From assembly GCA_026707745.1 (NCBI GenBank), contig JAPOWG010000105.1, positions 33,483 to 97,482 of the forward strand: a stretch of 64,000 nucleotides of DNA. Reading direction: 5' to 3'. This document shows, one piece after another, positions 9,045 to 16,572 of this stretch. Numbering within the stretch: the first letter of the stretch is position 1; each line of letters opens with the position of its first letter. Source of the DNA: Chloroflexota bacterium. GTDB lineage: Bacteria > Chloroflexota > Anaerolineae > Aggregatilineales > Phototrophicaceae. A program made the position numbers and the translations under genes. The notes under the pieces were generated by a model that worked only from the letters and a program-made list of their open reading frames with translations, had not been told where the DNA came from and did no database searches.

Positions 9045-9125
9045 CAGCCGCTCGGCGGCAGCGAAAGAGTCCGCCGCGCTCACAGAAAATAACAAGCCTT
9101 CTTGTCGCATGAGCGACTCGGCTTA
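9045..9125 (-). repeat. ~90-bp dispersed palindromic repeat, copy 1
   Basis: In plus-strand reading it contains AGCCGCTCGGCGGCAGCG, CCGCGCTCAC, AATAACAAGCCTTCT and GTCGCATGAGCGAC, the same blocks in the same order as the copies at 46722 and 55903. It lies immediately upstream of the GTG start of the GT39-like gene and creates a spurious upstream reading frame. Confidence 0.8.
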
Positions 9126-9158
9126 TTGGAAGAGATGGGCGGGAAATCTGAGTAGTTG

Positions 9159-9298
9159 CAAGTAAGTAATGAGAATCAAGAACCGAGACGAACTGTAGGG
9201 GCGTTTCGGCGAAAGGCCCGCAAAATATATTCCTCTGTTGGTATTTCTCTGCGCACTCTGTGTTTTCTGTGTTCAGATTTTGTTGCACGACTTACTTG
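9159..9298. repeat. 140-bp stretch bounded by 9-bp inverted repeats, with REP-like hairpin
   Basis: CAAGTAAGT (9159-9167) is matched by ACTTACTTG (9290-9298). Between them, 9195-9224 is a GTAGGGGCG-type hairpin with an imperfect TTTCG/CGAAA arm, followed by CTCTGCGCACTCTGTG, a motif seen beside other hairpin copies. No target duplication is visible. With the copy-1 repeat it accounts for most of the 9003-9420 gap. Confidence 0.45.
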
Positions 9299-9420
9299 GA
9301 TTTGCTTGTCTACGCACACTGTTGTACACGGGTGGACCGACTTGCCCTTTGGCTACATGATCTTTACGGCGGGGAGATTTGCGCTACAGTATATCAGAGT
9401 GAATCATTTGGAAGAGAATT

Positions 9421-10041
9421 GTGAGCGCATACGAGGACAGCTATTTCGCGCATGGTCTGCGCTTGATGGATCTGGGCGACTATGAGGGCGCGGTCGCCAT
9501 GTTCGACAACGCGCTCAAGCTGGGCTTGGGCGACCTCGCCGAAATCCATGTCTGTCGCGGCGAGGCGCTGGCCTATCTGGGCAAATGGACTGCGGCGGAA
9601 GACAGCGTCAACGAGGCGCTGCGACTGCAGCCCTATCTGGCGACGGCTTACAACGAGCGCGGCAATATCTATCGTTTCCAGGGCATGTTTGACAAAGCCC
9701 TTAACGATTACACCATGGCGATTCATATCGAGCCGGACTACGACGAAGCCTTCTTTAACCGCGCGCTGGCCTACGAATCGCGGCGCCGCTATGCCGATGC
9801 CGAAGCCGATCTCACCCAGGCTTTGCGGATAAACCCGAAGCTGGGCCAAGCCTACGAGGCGCGCGGACGCGCGCGCGCCAAGCAGTTCAAGTATGACCTG
9901 GCGGTCGCGGATATCAGCGCCTATTTGAAGAGCGGCGCGGCTCGCGAATTCGACAATCACAGCGAGATGCAGGGCTACTTGATTATCCTGCGCGTGCAGC
10001 GGCTCTTGTGGCGGTTGTTGCCCTGGCGGGGTAGGGGCTAG
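9421..10041 (+). CDS. TPR-repeat protein
   Basis: A 206-residue protein built of four to five tetratricopeptide repeats. The A/Y/G/A signature recurs at intervals of 34 residues, for example AEIHVCRGEALAYLGKW, ATAYNERGNIYRFQGMF and EAFFNRALAYESRRRY. No signal peptide or membrane segment is seen, so it is probably a cytosolic protein-interaction scaffold. The start is GTG with a weak AGAG upstream. The C-terminus is basic (RLLWRLLPWRGRG). The binding partner is unknown. Confidence 0.8.
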   Translation: MSAYEDSYFAHGLRLMDLGDYEGAVAMFDNALKLGLGDLAEIHVCRGEALAYLGKWTAAEDSVNEALRLQPYLATAYNERGNIYRFQGMFDKALNDYTMAIHIEPDYDEAFFNRALAYESRRRYADAEADLTQALRINPKLGQAYEARGRARAKQFKYDLAVADISAYLKSGAAREFDNHSEMQGYLIILRVQRLLWRLLPWRGRG

Positions 10042-10055
10042 TCGGTATTGTATAC

Positions 10056-10141
10056 GTAAACCGCGTCGCTCATGCGACGAGAAGGCTTATTATTTGCGGG
10101 AGCGCGGTTAACCCTTTCGCCGGTTACGCGCTGAGCGGCTG
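10056..10141 (+). repeat. ~90-bp dispersed palindromic repeat, copy 2
   Basis: Blocks in order are GTAAACCGCGTCGCTCATGC, GACGAGAAGGCTTATTATTT, GAGCGCGGTTA, TCGCCGGTTACGCGCTGAGC and GGCT. It lies between the TPR gene and the selenocysteine tRNA. Confidence 0.8.
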
Positions 10142-10160
10142 CTATAATTTGAAATTGCTA

Positions 10161-10256
10161 CGGGAGCGCATGGGAGTCGAACCCACCATCGCCTGCTAGG
10201 CGCAACCGATCACCGGTTTTGAAGACCGGGGCATCCACCGGGACACATCCACTCCC
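10161..10256 (-). tRNA. selC: tRNA-Sec (anticodon TCA)
   Basis: On the minus strand a 96-nt tRNA folds with an 8-position acceptor (GGGAGTGG with CGCTCCC at the 3' end), an anticodon arm CCGGT-CTTCAAA-ACCGG with anticodon TCA, a long variable arm (CGCC/GGCG helix) and a T arm GGG-TTCGACT-CCC. The length, the extended acceptor, the long extra arm and the TCA anticodon together identify a selenocysteine tRNA. The 3' CCA is not encoded. A TATAAT-like box (10268-10273, reverse) lies 11 nt upstream. Its presence means UGA can be decoded as Sec in this genome if SelA, SelB and SelD exist elsewhere; none is in the window. Confidence 0.93.
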
Positions 10257-10363
10257 CTCGGCTCAAGATTATAGCGGCGCGCCCGCCTTCGGTCTATATC
10301 GCGCCATTGATTGCCGGTATTATGGCCGGATAAACTCACCTGAGTCGACGAAAGGAATAAAAC

Positions 10364-10654
10364 ATGCCCGCCTATATGATCGTGCGCGTCAATGTCACAG
10401 ATCCGGACCAGTACGCCCAATACACCAAGCTGACGCCGGGCATCGTGAAAAAGTACGGCGGCAGCTTCGTCGTCCGCGGCGGGGAGAAGCACGTGCTCGA
10501 AGGACCGGAGGTTCCCGAACGGATCGTGCTGCTCAGATTCCCCGATGTCGAGACGGCCAAGCGCATGTACAACTCCGCTGAATATCAGGCAGCGATCAAA
10601 GTTCGTGAGGGCGCGGCCGAGGCTTCCTTCATAGTGATGGAAGGCCTGGCATAG
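10364..10654 (+). CDS. DUF1330 domain protein
   Basis: A 96-residue protein matching the DUF1330 ferredoxin-like (dimeric alpha-beta barrel) fold. It opens with MPAYMIVRVNVTDPDQYAQY and has the conserved GG..VVRGG segment near residue 40 and the IVLLRFPD...A..MYNSAEY block near residue 65. DUF1330 proteins are small cytosolic dimers of unknown function. AAAGGAAT precedes the ATG. It is followed 16 nt later by a HAD phosphatase in the same direction. Confidence 0.9.
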   Translation: MPAYMIVRVNVTDPDQYAQYTKLTPGIVKKYGGSFVVRGGEKHVLEGPEVPERIVLLRFPDVETAKRMYNSAEYQAAIKVREGAAEASFIVMEGLA

Positions 10655-10670
10655 ACTCCGGGTGAGGTCG

Positions 10671-11348
10671 ATGAAACTAATCCTCTTTGATATCGACGGC
10701 ACCTTGCTGATCAGCCGCGGCATCGGGCGCGAGGCGAAACGCCGCGCTATGCTGGAGTGCTTTGGCGAGGTCGGCGATCTCGACAATCATGTCTTTGGCG
10801 GCAAGACCGATTGGCAGATCCTGGCCGACCTGCTGGCGCCCGCCGGCAAAACGTCGGCGGATATCGGTCGTGAGATTGCCAGGTACGAGCGGGTGATGGC
10901 GCGGCACATGCGGGAAATCAAAGGCAGTTATCGCGCCGACGCGCTTCCCTATGCTATGGAACTGGTGAAGAATCTGCGGGATCGTGACGATGCGATTGTG
11001 GGTCTGGTTACCGGAAATACGTCAATGACTGCCGACATCAAGCTGGAAATGGCGGGATTCAAGCGCGACTGGTTTGCCGTGGGCGCCTTTGGCAACGAAG
11101 CCGCCGAACGCGACGAGCTGACGCGGCTCGCGCTGGAGCGTGCGGAAAGTAATACGGCGCGTCCCTTCGACGGCGACGATGTGATCGTGATCGGCGATAC
11201 CGTTGCCGATATCGACGCCGCCCGAGCGATTGACGCGGTGGCGGTTGCCGTATGTACCGGTTATACAGAGCGCGAGCAATTGCGCGATCGCCAGCCTGAT
11301 TTTCTGCTGGATGACTTGCGTTCATTCTTCGCTTCGGTCATGGTGTAA
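10671..11348 (+). CDS. HAD-superfamily hydrolase, phosphoglycolate-phosphatase-like
   Basis: A 225-residue haloacid-dehalogenase phosphatase. Motif I is FDIDGTLL at the N-terminus with both catalytic Asp residues. Motif II is VTGNTS near residue 110, and motif IV is GDTVADIDAA near residue 180 with the Mg-binding acids. A helical cap lies between motifs I and II (type C1). It would dephosphorylate a small phosphometabolite; phosphoglycolate is only a family guess. ATG 10671 is preferred over the GTG at 10662 because the motif starts five residues later and GAGG lies upstream. Confidence 0.85.
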   Translation: MKLILFDIDGTLLISRGIGREAKRRAMLECFGEVGDLDNHVFGGKTDWQILADLLAPAGKTSADIGREIARYERVMARHMREIKGSYRADALPYAMELVKNLRDRDDAIVGLVTGNTSMTADIKLEMAGFKRDWFAVGAFGNEAAERDELTRLALERAESNTARPFDGDDVIVIGDTVADIDAARAIDAVAVAVCTGYTEREQLRDRQPDFLLDDLRSFFASVMV

Positions 11349-11423
11349 AATGCGCATAGGCCGGGAAGGGATATATTGTTTTACCTGAACTGGCGGAAGG
11401 CAATTTGATCGAAGCGGATTCCG

Positions 11424-12677
11424 ATGCAGATTCGTACCCCCAAGAAATACCAAGGCGTACAGCGGCGCAAGCTGATAAGCTGTCGACGGTTGCTCTTTTA
11501 TCTGGTGATGCTGGCTTTGATCGGCGCGGGCATCGTTGTCTATTTGAATCGGGGGACCTTGGCGCCGATTGTGCAGGATGCGCTGTTGGATACCATCCGC
11601 GAAATGGAAGATCGCGCCGCGACGATGGCCGTGCCAGATCCAAGTCCAACTGTCGATCCGCGCAACAAGGTGGTCGAAGCCAACAATTACTGGGTTCGGG
11701 GCGCGCTGAACGAAGCGCTGGACATTTACACCGCCATCGCGGACGCCTTGCCTAATTCGGTGGAAGTGTTCCGGCGCATCGCTGTTGCGCTGATCAACTC
11801 CGCGCGGCCGGCCGAAGCGTTAGTCTTCGCCGAGCGCGCGGTAAATGCCGATCCCTTTTCTGCGGAGGCCTGGGCCATCCGCGCCTGGGCGCTCGACTGG
11901 GCGGGCAGGGATGGCGAGGCGGTATCCAGCGCCTTGCACGCCCTGGAGTTGGATCCGCAAAACAGTCGCGCCGGGGCTTATTTGGCAGAGGCCTATTTTG
12001 AACTGGGTCAGCTTGGCCGTGCCGAAGACCTGATTGAAGAGATTCTGGCGGAGGACGCCAACAGCGCGGAAGCCTGGCGCGCGCGCGGTTTGATCAAGTC
12101 GGAAGGTCGATTCGACTATGCCGGGGCGGCCGAGGACTTTGCGACGGCATACGGCATAGCGGACAATATGAACCTGGTCGCGATTGACCTCGCGCGTACC
12201 GAAACCGTCCTCGGCAATCTGGAGGCGGCGTTGGAAGTCTTACAAGACGTCACGGAAGCTAATCCCCGCAACACACAAGCGCTTTATCTCATGGGTTTGA
12301 TTTACCGAAACAACCTGGGCAACCCGTCGCAGGCGCTGCGGCACCTGCAAGATTGTGTTGATTTTGATGCCGATCACATCAACTGCCATTATGAGTTGGG
12401 GCGCGCGCAACTGGAATTGGAATTCGGGCAGGAAGCGGCGGGAACCCTCGTGCGAGCCATAGATCTGGGCAGCGAGAATCCGCGACACTACTATTGGGCT
12501 GGCGAGGCACAGCGCAACCTCAACAACTGCACGCGCGCCATGTACTATTTTGATCAGGGCTTGCAAAAGGCGCGCGACCAAAACTTCAGCGAGTTGATCG
12601 ACGCCCTCGAGACCGTAATCCCTTTGTGCAGACAATCTTTCCAGGTTGACGCGACTGAAGCGGCGGGCGACGGCTAG
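11424..12677 (+). CDS. Membrane-anchored TPR protein
   Basis: A 417-residue protein with a short basic N-terminus (RTPKKYQGVQRRK), one transmembrane helix at about residues 22-41 and a large outside domain made of about nine TPR-like repeats (for example ALDIYTAIADALPNSVEVFR, AEAWAIRAWALDWAGRDGEA and THALYL-like units to residue 400). It is probably an extracytoplasmic scaffold anchored by its N-terminus. The sequence near the C-terminus holds paired cysteines (NNCTRAM, PLCRQSF). A second TPR protein is at 9421. No enzymatic domain is seen. Confidence 0.8.
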   Translation: MQIRTPKKYQGVQRRKLISCRRLLFYLVMLALIGAGIVVYLNRGTLAPIVQDALLDTIREMEDRAATMAVPDPSPTVDPRNKVVEANNYWVRGALNEALDIYTAIADALPNSVEVFRRIAVALINSARPAEALVFAERAVNADPFSAEAWAIRAWALDWAGRDGEAVSSALHALELDPQNSRAGAYLAEAYFELGQLGRAEDLIEEILAEDANSAEAWRARGLIKSEGRFDYAGAAEDFATAYGIADNMNLVAIDLARTETVLGNLEAALEVLQDVTEANPRNTQALYLMGLIYRNNLGNPSQALRHLQDCVDFDADHINCHYELGRAQLELEFGQEAAGTLVRAIDLGSENPRHYYWAGEAQRNLNNCTRAMYYFDQGLQKARDQNFSELIDALETVIPLCRQSFQVDATEAAGDG

Positions 12678-12712
12678 ATGGGTAGCCACGTGCGTTCACG
12701 ACGTGCTAGAGG

Positions 12713-13513
12713 CTAGTCGGAAGCGGACGCGTTGAGGTCGAAGTATCGCAGGCTGTCTCTCATGTCGGCAACGCGGTCCATCTCCAGCACCATGAGCGGT
12801 TCATTGGGCAATCGACGCAGCGCTGGCAACAGGCTTTGATAGTCGAGCACACCATGGTCCCAATCGAAACCATAATGCTCGTCCATAACGCCGTTGTTGT
12901 TGTTCATGTGTAATTCGATAACCCATGTTCCCAAGGCATCGAGCCAGTCGTTAAAGCTGTAATCTGGATCGGAGAATAGATTCGCGTGGCCGACATCGAT
13001 ACAGGACTTGAGATAGGGGTGATCCAGTTCACTCAGCAAGTTGCCGATGATAGAAGGGTCAAACTCCCACATATTCTCTATGGCCACCAGTACGCCGTAT
13101 GCCTCGGCGTAGTCGCCCAGGGGACCCCAAAAGTCGACGTTGCGCTGATGCCAACCTTCGCGATAAGAGTCGTTGTGCAGCAAGCCAATGTAGTTGACAT
13201 GGAAGACGACCTGCTGCACGTCCAGCTCGGATGCGATGCGTATGACGTGCTCATAGCGTCCGTATGTGAGATCGTTGATGCGTTGGTCGGGACTGCCAGA
13301 AGCCAGGTCCATGAACGGTCCGTGCATGGTCAAGGGACCCGGCAGACCGCCCAGTTCTTTACGATAGCGCTTCGTCAGATCGCGCCAATCGCCATCGAGG
13401 ACAGCGGGCACAGAAAATGCCGTGAGTTCTATGCCCAGCGCGTATTCGCGCGCGAGCGCAAGGCACTCGTCGAAATTGTCTAGCCCGGCGCTGAGCAAAA
13501 CATTGTCACGCAT
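12713..13513 (-). CDS. Sugar phosphate isomerase/epimerase (xylose-isomerase-like TIM barrel)
   Basis: A 266-residue protein of the AP-endonuclease-2/xylose-isomerase-like TIM-barrel superfamily. Metal-ligand positions are visible as VAIENMWE (Glu near residue 137), CIDVGHANL (Asp/His near residue 172), IELHMNNNNG (His) and the terminal LEMDR (Glu). These enzymes isomerise or epimerise sugars or sugar-like compounds; the substrate is not deducible. ATG 13513 is chosen because it starts directly before the first strand (NVLLSAGLDNFD) and AGGA lies upstream; the longer reading adds an unconserved tail. It stands alone, convergent with the TPR gene. Confidence 0.8.
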   Translation of the reverse strand: MRDNVLLSAGLDNFDECLALAREYALGIELTAFSVPAVLDGDWRDLTKRYRKELGGLPGPLTMHGPFMDLASGSPDQRINDLTYGRYEHVIRIASELDVQQVVFHVNYIGLLHNDSYREGWHQRNVDFWGPLGDYAEAYGVLVAIENMWEFDPSIIGNLLSELDHPYLKSCIDVGHANLFSDPDYSFNDWLDALGTWVIELHMNNNNGVMDEHYGFDWDHGVLDYQSLLPALRRLPNEPLMVLEMDRVADMRDSLRYFDLNASASD

Positions 13514-13749
13514 GCTTGGTCCTGATTGCTCGCCTGTTTGATAAAGCCAGTAGTACCGGTGCTCAGGGTACACCTAGATAAATATTACAGCGATAATAGC
13601 GCGCCTGCAAGCGATGTGGGCAATCGAGCGGGCGCATACCAAGAGCCGCTCGGCGCCTGACCTGTCGCGAAATGCCGCTAGTAGGCGTTTGCAGCCTGTA
13701 AAAGGCGAAGATTCTCTATTACCATCGTCGCCTAGGGAGTTTTTCTCAG

Positions 13750-14469
13750 ATGAGTTCCGAGCGCATCCTCGTTATATTGCCTGCGTTGAATGAGAGCCGC
13801 AATATCGCTCGCGTTGTCGATGGCGTGCGCGCTCATCTCCCGGGGGCGGATGTATTGGTGATCGACGACGGTTCTTTTGACGGCACGGGATACGAAGCGG
13901 GTGGCGCGGGCGCGATGGTTCTGACCATGCCCTACAATGTCGGCATCGGGGCGGCGGTCCAGGCCGGCTTTCAGTTTGCGGCAAGCCGTGACTATGACAT
14001 CGTGATACGCAATGACGGAGACGGTCAACACGCGCCGGAGGCCAACCTTGATTTGATCGAAAAGTTGCGCGCGGAAAATGCCGACCTGGTGGTCGGTTCG
14101 CGGTTCCTGGGCGACGCGGGCGATTATGGCACACCTTTGTTGCGCCGGCTGGGCAGCGGCATCCTGGCGCGCTTGCTTTCCATCATCACAGGACAGCGCG
14201 TCACCGACCCGACATCGGGCTGCGCCGTCTTCAACCGCCGCGCGATTCAACTCTTCGCCCAGGCCTACCCGCACGACTATCCGGAGCCGGAAGCGATCGT
14301 CATCGCGCATCGCAGCGGTCTGCGCCAGACGGAAATCCCGGTCAAGATGATCCCGCGCGCGCATGGCGCCTCGTCGATCACGCCGCTGCGTTCAGTCTAT
14401 TACATGATCAAGGTGATCCTGGCGATTCTGATCAACCTGTTGCGGCGGCCGCCTCAAGTGAAGCTATAA
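13750..14469 (+). CDS. Family 2 glycosyltransferase (DPM1-like)
   Basis: A 239-residue GT-A enzyme with ILPALNESRNI, VIDDGSFDGT and RNDGDGQH (the metal-binding DxD-like motif) in the usual positions, resembling polyprenyl-phosphate mannose/glucose synthases. It would transfer a sugar from a nucleotide donor to a polyprenyl phosphate at the inner membrane face, feeding GT39-like enzymes such as those at 1208 and 7581. The C-terminal 30 residues (IKVILAILINLLRR) form a hydrophobic membrane-associated helix. GGAG lies upstream of the ATG. Confidence 0.87.
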   Translation: MSSERILVILPALNESRNIARVVDGVRAHLPGADVLVIDDGSFDGTGYEAGGAGAMVLTMPYNVGIGAAVQAGFQFAASRDYDIVIRNDGDGQHAPEANLDLIEKLRAENADLVVGSRFLGDAGDYGTPLLRRLGSGILARLLSIITGQRVTDPTSGCAVFNRRAIQLFAQAYPHDYPEPEAIVIAHRSGLRQTEIPVKMIPRAHGASSITPLRSVYYMIKVILAILINLLRRPPQVKL

Positions 14470-14601
14470 CAGCATAAGATAGGTTTTCTGAACGGGGGCA
14501 TTCCACCTCGCGCCCCGGTTGGAATCGAGGACCGCAATTTCAGCACTTAGGCTCATAAACATTCCTTGACGCTGGTTCGGGAAATCGAACGGAGATTAGA
14601 T

Positions 14602-14631
14602 TTGTATTCTTGTGCATCCGTCGGGTATAAT
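14602..14631 (+). promoter_or_regulatory. Sigma70-type promoter of SBP gene 1
   Basis: TTGTAT (14602-14607) and a perfect TATAAT (14626-14631) are separated by 18 bp and lie 51 nt before the ATG at 14683. The second binding-protein gene has the same arrangement (TTGCTT, 18 bp, GGTATAAT). Confidence 0.65.
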
Positions 14632-14682
14632 GTCTGCGCCAAATTCCAAACATTGGTAGTTCGATAATAGAAAGGAAGCAAA

Positions 14683-16398
14683 ATGCGTTTCAAGCTAATG
14701 ATCGTCTTGGCCATGTTTATCCTCAGCACCTTGTTTGGTGGCGTAGGAATGGCACAGGACAGCAGTGAAGTCACGATCTTGTATTGGCAGGCATCGTCCA
14801 TACTGAATCCGTACCTCTCTGGCGGCACCAAGGATATCGATGCCTCGGCTATCGTCCTTGAACCGCTGGCAAACTGGGCGCCTGATGGCTCCTTGAATCT
14901 TCTATTGGCAACCGAGGTTCCCACGCTGGAAAACGGCGGCATCAGTGAAGACCTGACTTCCATCACCTGGAACCTGCGCGATGACATCGTATGGTCGGAT
15001 GGCAGTCCCTTCACCGCCGATGATGTCGTCTTCACCTGGGAATACTGCACCCATCCCGAAGCTGGCTGCGTACAAGGCGATGAGTTCGTCGGCGTCGTCA
15101 GTGTGGAAGCGATGGGCATGCACCAGGTCACAGTCACCTTTGACGCGCCAAAGCCGAATCCATTCCGCCCCTTCGTTTCGCATATCCAGCCCATCTTGCA
15201 AAAAGCGCAATTTGGCGATTGCCTGGGCGCGGAGATGTCGGCATGCAGCGAGCAGAACTTCGCTCCCATCGGCACGGGACCCTTCGTTGTAGAGGACTTC
15301 CGCCCCAACGATGTCGTCACCTACGTCCGCAATGACAATTACCGCGATGCCGATATGGGCAAACCCCACTTCGACCGCGTGATCTTCAAAGGCGGCGGCG
15401 ATGCCGAATCGGCAGCCCGCGCTGTGCTGGAGACGGGCGAAGCCGATTACGCCTGGAACTTGCAGATTTCGCCGGTGGTGCTGGACTCGATGGAAGCGGC
15501 TGGCAATGGCCAGGTAGTCGTGGCCTACGGTCAAGCGATAGAAACCATCTGGATCAACGGCACCGATCCCAGCCCGGATAGTCCCAATCGGTCGGTCTGG
15601 ATGGAGGATGGCTCAAATCCGCATCCCTTCCTCAAGAACAAAACCATCCGCCAGGCGATGTCCATGGCCATCGACCGCAACATCATCGCCACGCAGCTCT
15701 ATGGCCGTTCGGGGAAAGCGACTTGCAATTTCATCAATTCACCCGCCTCCAATGTCTCACCGAACAACACTTGCGACCAGGACATCGCCGGCGCCAACGC
15801 CCTGCTGGACGAAGCGGGAGTCGTTGACAGTGATGGCGATGGCATTCGCGAGTACGATGGTCATGCCCTGCGCGTCCAGTATCAGACCAGTACCAATGCC
15901 GTGCGCCAGAACACGCAGGCGCTGATCAAGCAATGGTGGGGCGAAATCGGCATCGAGACCGAGTTGAGAAATATCGATGCTGGCGTCTTTTTCGGCGGCG
16001 ACCCGGCCAGCCCCGATACCTACCAGAAGTTCTTCTCCGATGTGGAGATGTACACCACAGGTTCGTCATCCCCGGATATGGAGAGCCTGCTTTCGAACAA
16101 TCGCTGTGGGCAAGCGCCAAGACCGGACAACAACTGGACCGGCTCCAACATCATTCGTTTGTGCAATGATGACTACGATACCGCGCTTGACGAATTGAGC
16201 CGCACCGCCGGGCAAGACGCGCGCGCTGCGATCATCATTCGCCTGAACGACATCCTGGTCCAGGAATTCGCGCTGATTCCGCTGGTGTACCGTTCCTCGG
16301 CTTCGTCCGCTTTCGCCAATTCACTCGGTGGCGTGGACATCAACGGCTGGGATTCGGAGATGTGGAATATCGAAGACTGGCACCGCGCCGATATGTAA
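14683..16398 (+). CDS. Peptide ABC transporter substrate-binding protein (SBP family 5), paralogue 1
   Basis: A 571-residue secreted binding protein of the DppA/OppA type (SBP_bac_5). A signal peptide runs from residue 1 to about 25 with a hydrophobic core and a GMAQD cleavage site; there is no lipobox Cys, so it would be free or bound in another way. WNLRDDIVWSDGSPFTADDVVFTWEY is the family signature (residues ~104-129). It would bind peptides, nickel chelates or other oligomers and hand them to the permeases at 18987 and 20023. Its own promoter and a terminator at 16424 make it a separate unit. About two thirds of the residues agree with the next gene, so this is an old tandem duplication. 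Confidence 0.9.
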   Translation: MRFKLMIVLAMFILSTLFGGVGMAQDSSEVTILYWQASSILNPYLSGGTKDIDASAIVLEPLANWAPDGSLNLLLATEVPTLENGGISEDLTSITWNLRDDIVWSDGSPFTADDVVFTWEYCTHPEAGCVQGDEFVGVVSVEAMGMHQVTVTFDAPKPNPFRPFVSHIQPILQKAQFGDCLGAEMSACSEQNFAPIGTGPFVVEDFRPNDVVTYVRNDNYRDADMGKPHFDRVIFKGGGDAESAARAVLETGEADYAWNLQISPVVLDSMEAAGNGQVVVAYGQAIETIWINGTDPSPDSPNRSVWMEDGSNPHPFLKNKTIRQAMSMAIDRNIIATQLYGRSGKATCNFINSPASNVSPNNTCDQDIAGANALLDEAGVVDSDGDGIREYDGHALRVQYQTSTNAVRQNTQALIKQWWGEIGIETELRNIDAGVFFGGDPASPDTYQKFFSDVEMYTTGSSSPDMESLLSNNRCGQAPRPDNNWTGSNIIRLCNDDYDTALDELSRTAGQDARAAIIIRLNDILVQEFALIPLVYRSSASSAFANSLGGVDINGWDSEMWNIEDWHRADM

Positions 16399-16423
16399 TC
16401 GGATCCGACAATTGAGTTCGCTT

Positions 16424-16454
16424 AAGGGGCGCGCGCTGGCGCGTCCCTTTTTTG
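16424..16454 (+). terminator. Rho-independent terminator after SBP gene 1
   Basis: An 11-bp stem (AAGGGGCGCGC with GCGCGTCCCTT, one G-T pair) and a GCTG loop are followed by a run of T. It lies 26 nt after the stop codon. Confidence 0.88.
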
Positions 16455-16494
16455 TTTGGCGACAGCGGCATAAGCGGCTCAAGGCAATTTGGAT

Positions 16495-16524
16495 TTGCTT
16501 AAAGGCTGGTTTTATCGGTATAAT
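16495..16524 (+). promoter_or_regulatory. Sigma70-type promoter of SBP gene 2
   Basis: TTGCTT (16495-16500), an 18-bp spacer, then TATAAT (16519-16524), located just after the terminator of the first binding-protein gene and about 48 nt before the start at 16573. Confidence 0.65.
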
Positions 16525-16572
16525 CGCCCTGCTTTGCTTTTGTAATGTGTACATTCTATGAGCGAGGAGACT

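Noticed and set aside
7942..9288. 448-codon minus-strand ORF overlapping the GT39-like gene
   Set aside because: It is in another frame of a hydrophobic membrane protein with a good Shine-Dalgarno; the alternative product is Arg/Ala-rich and non-conserved.
13618..13700. Further copy of the ~90-bp repeat
   Set aside because: Only a short GAGCCGCTCGGCG block is shared; too little to support a copy.
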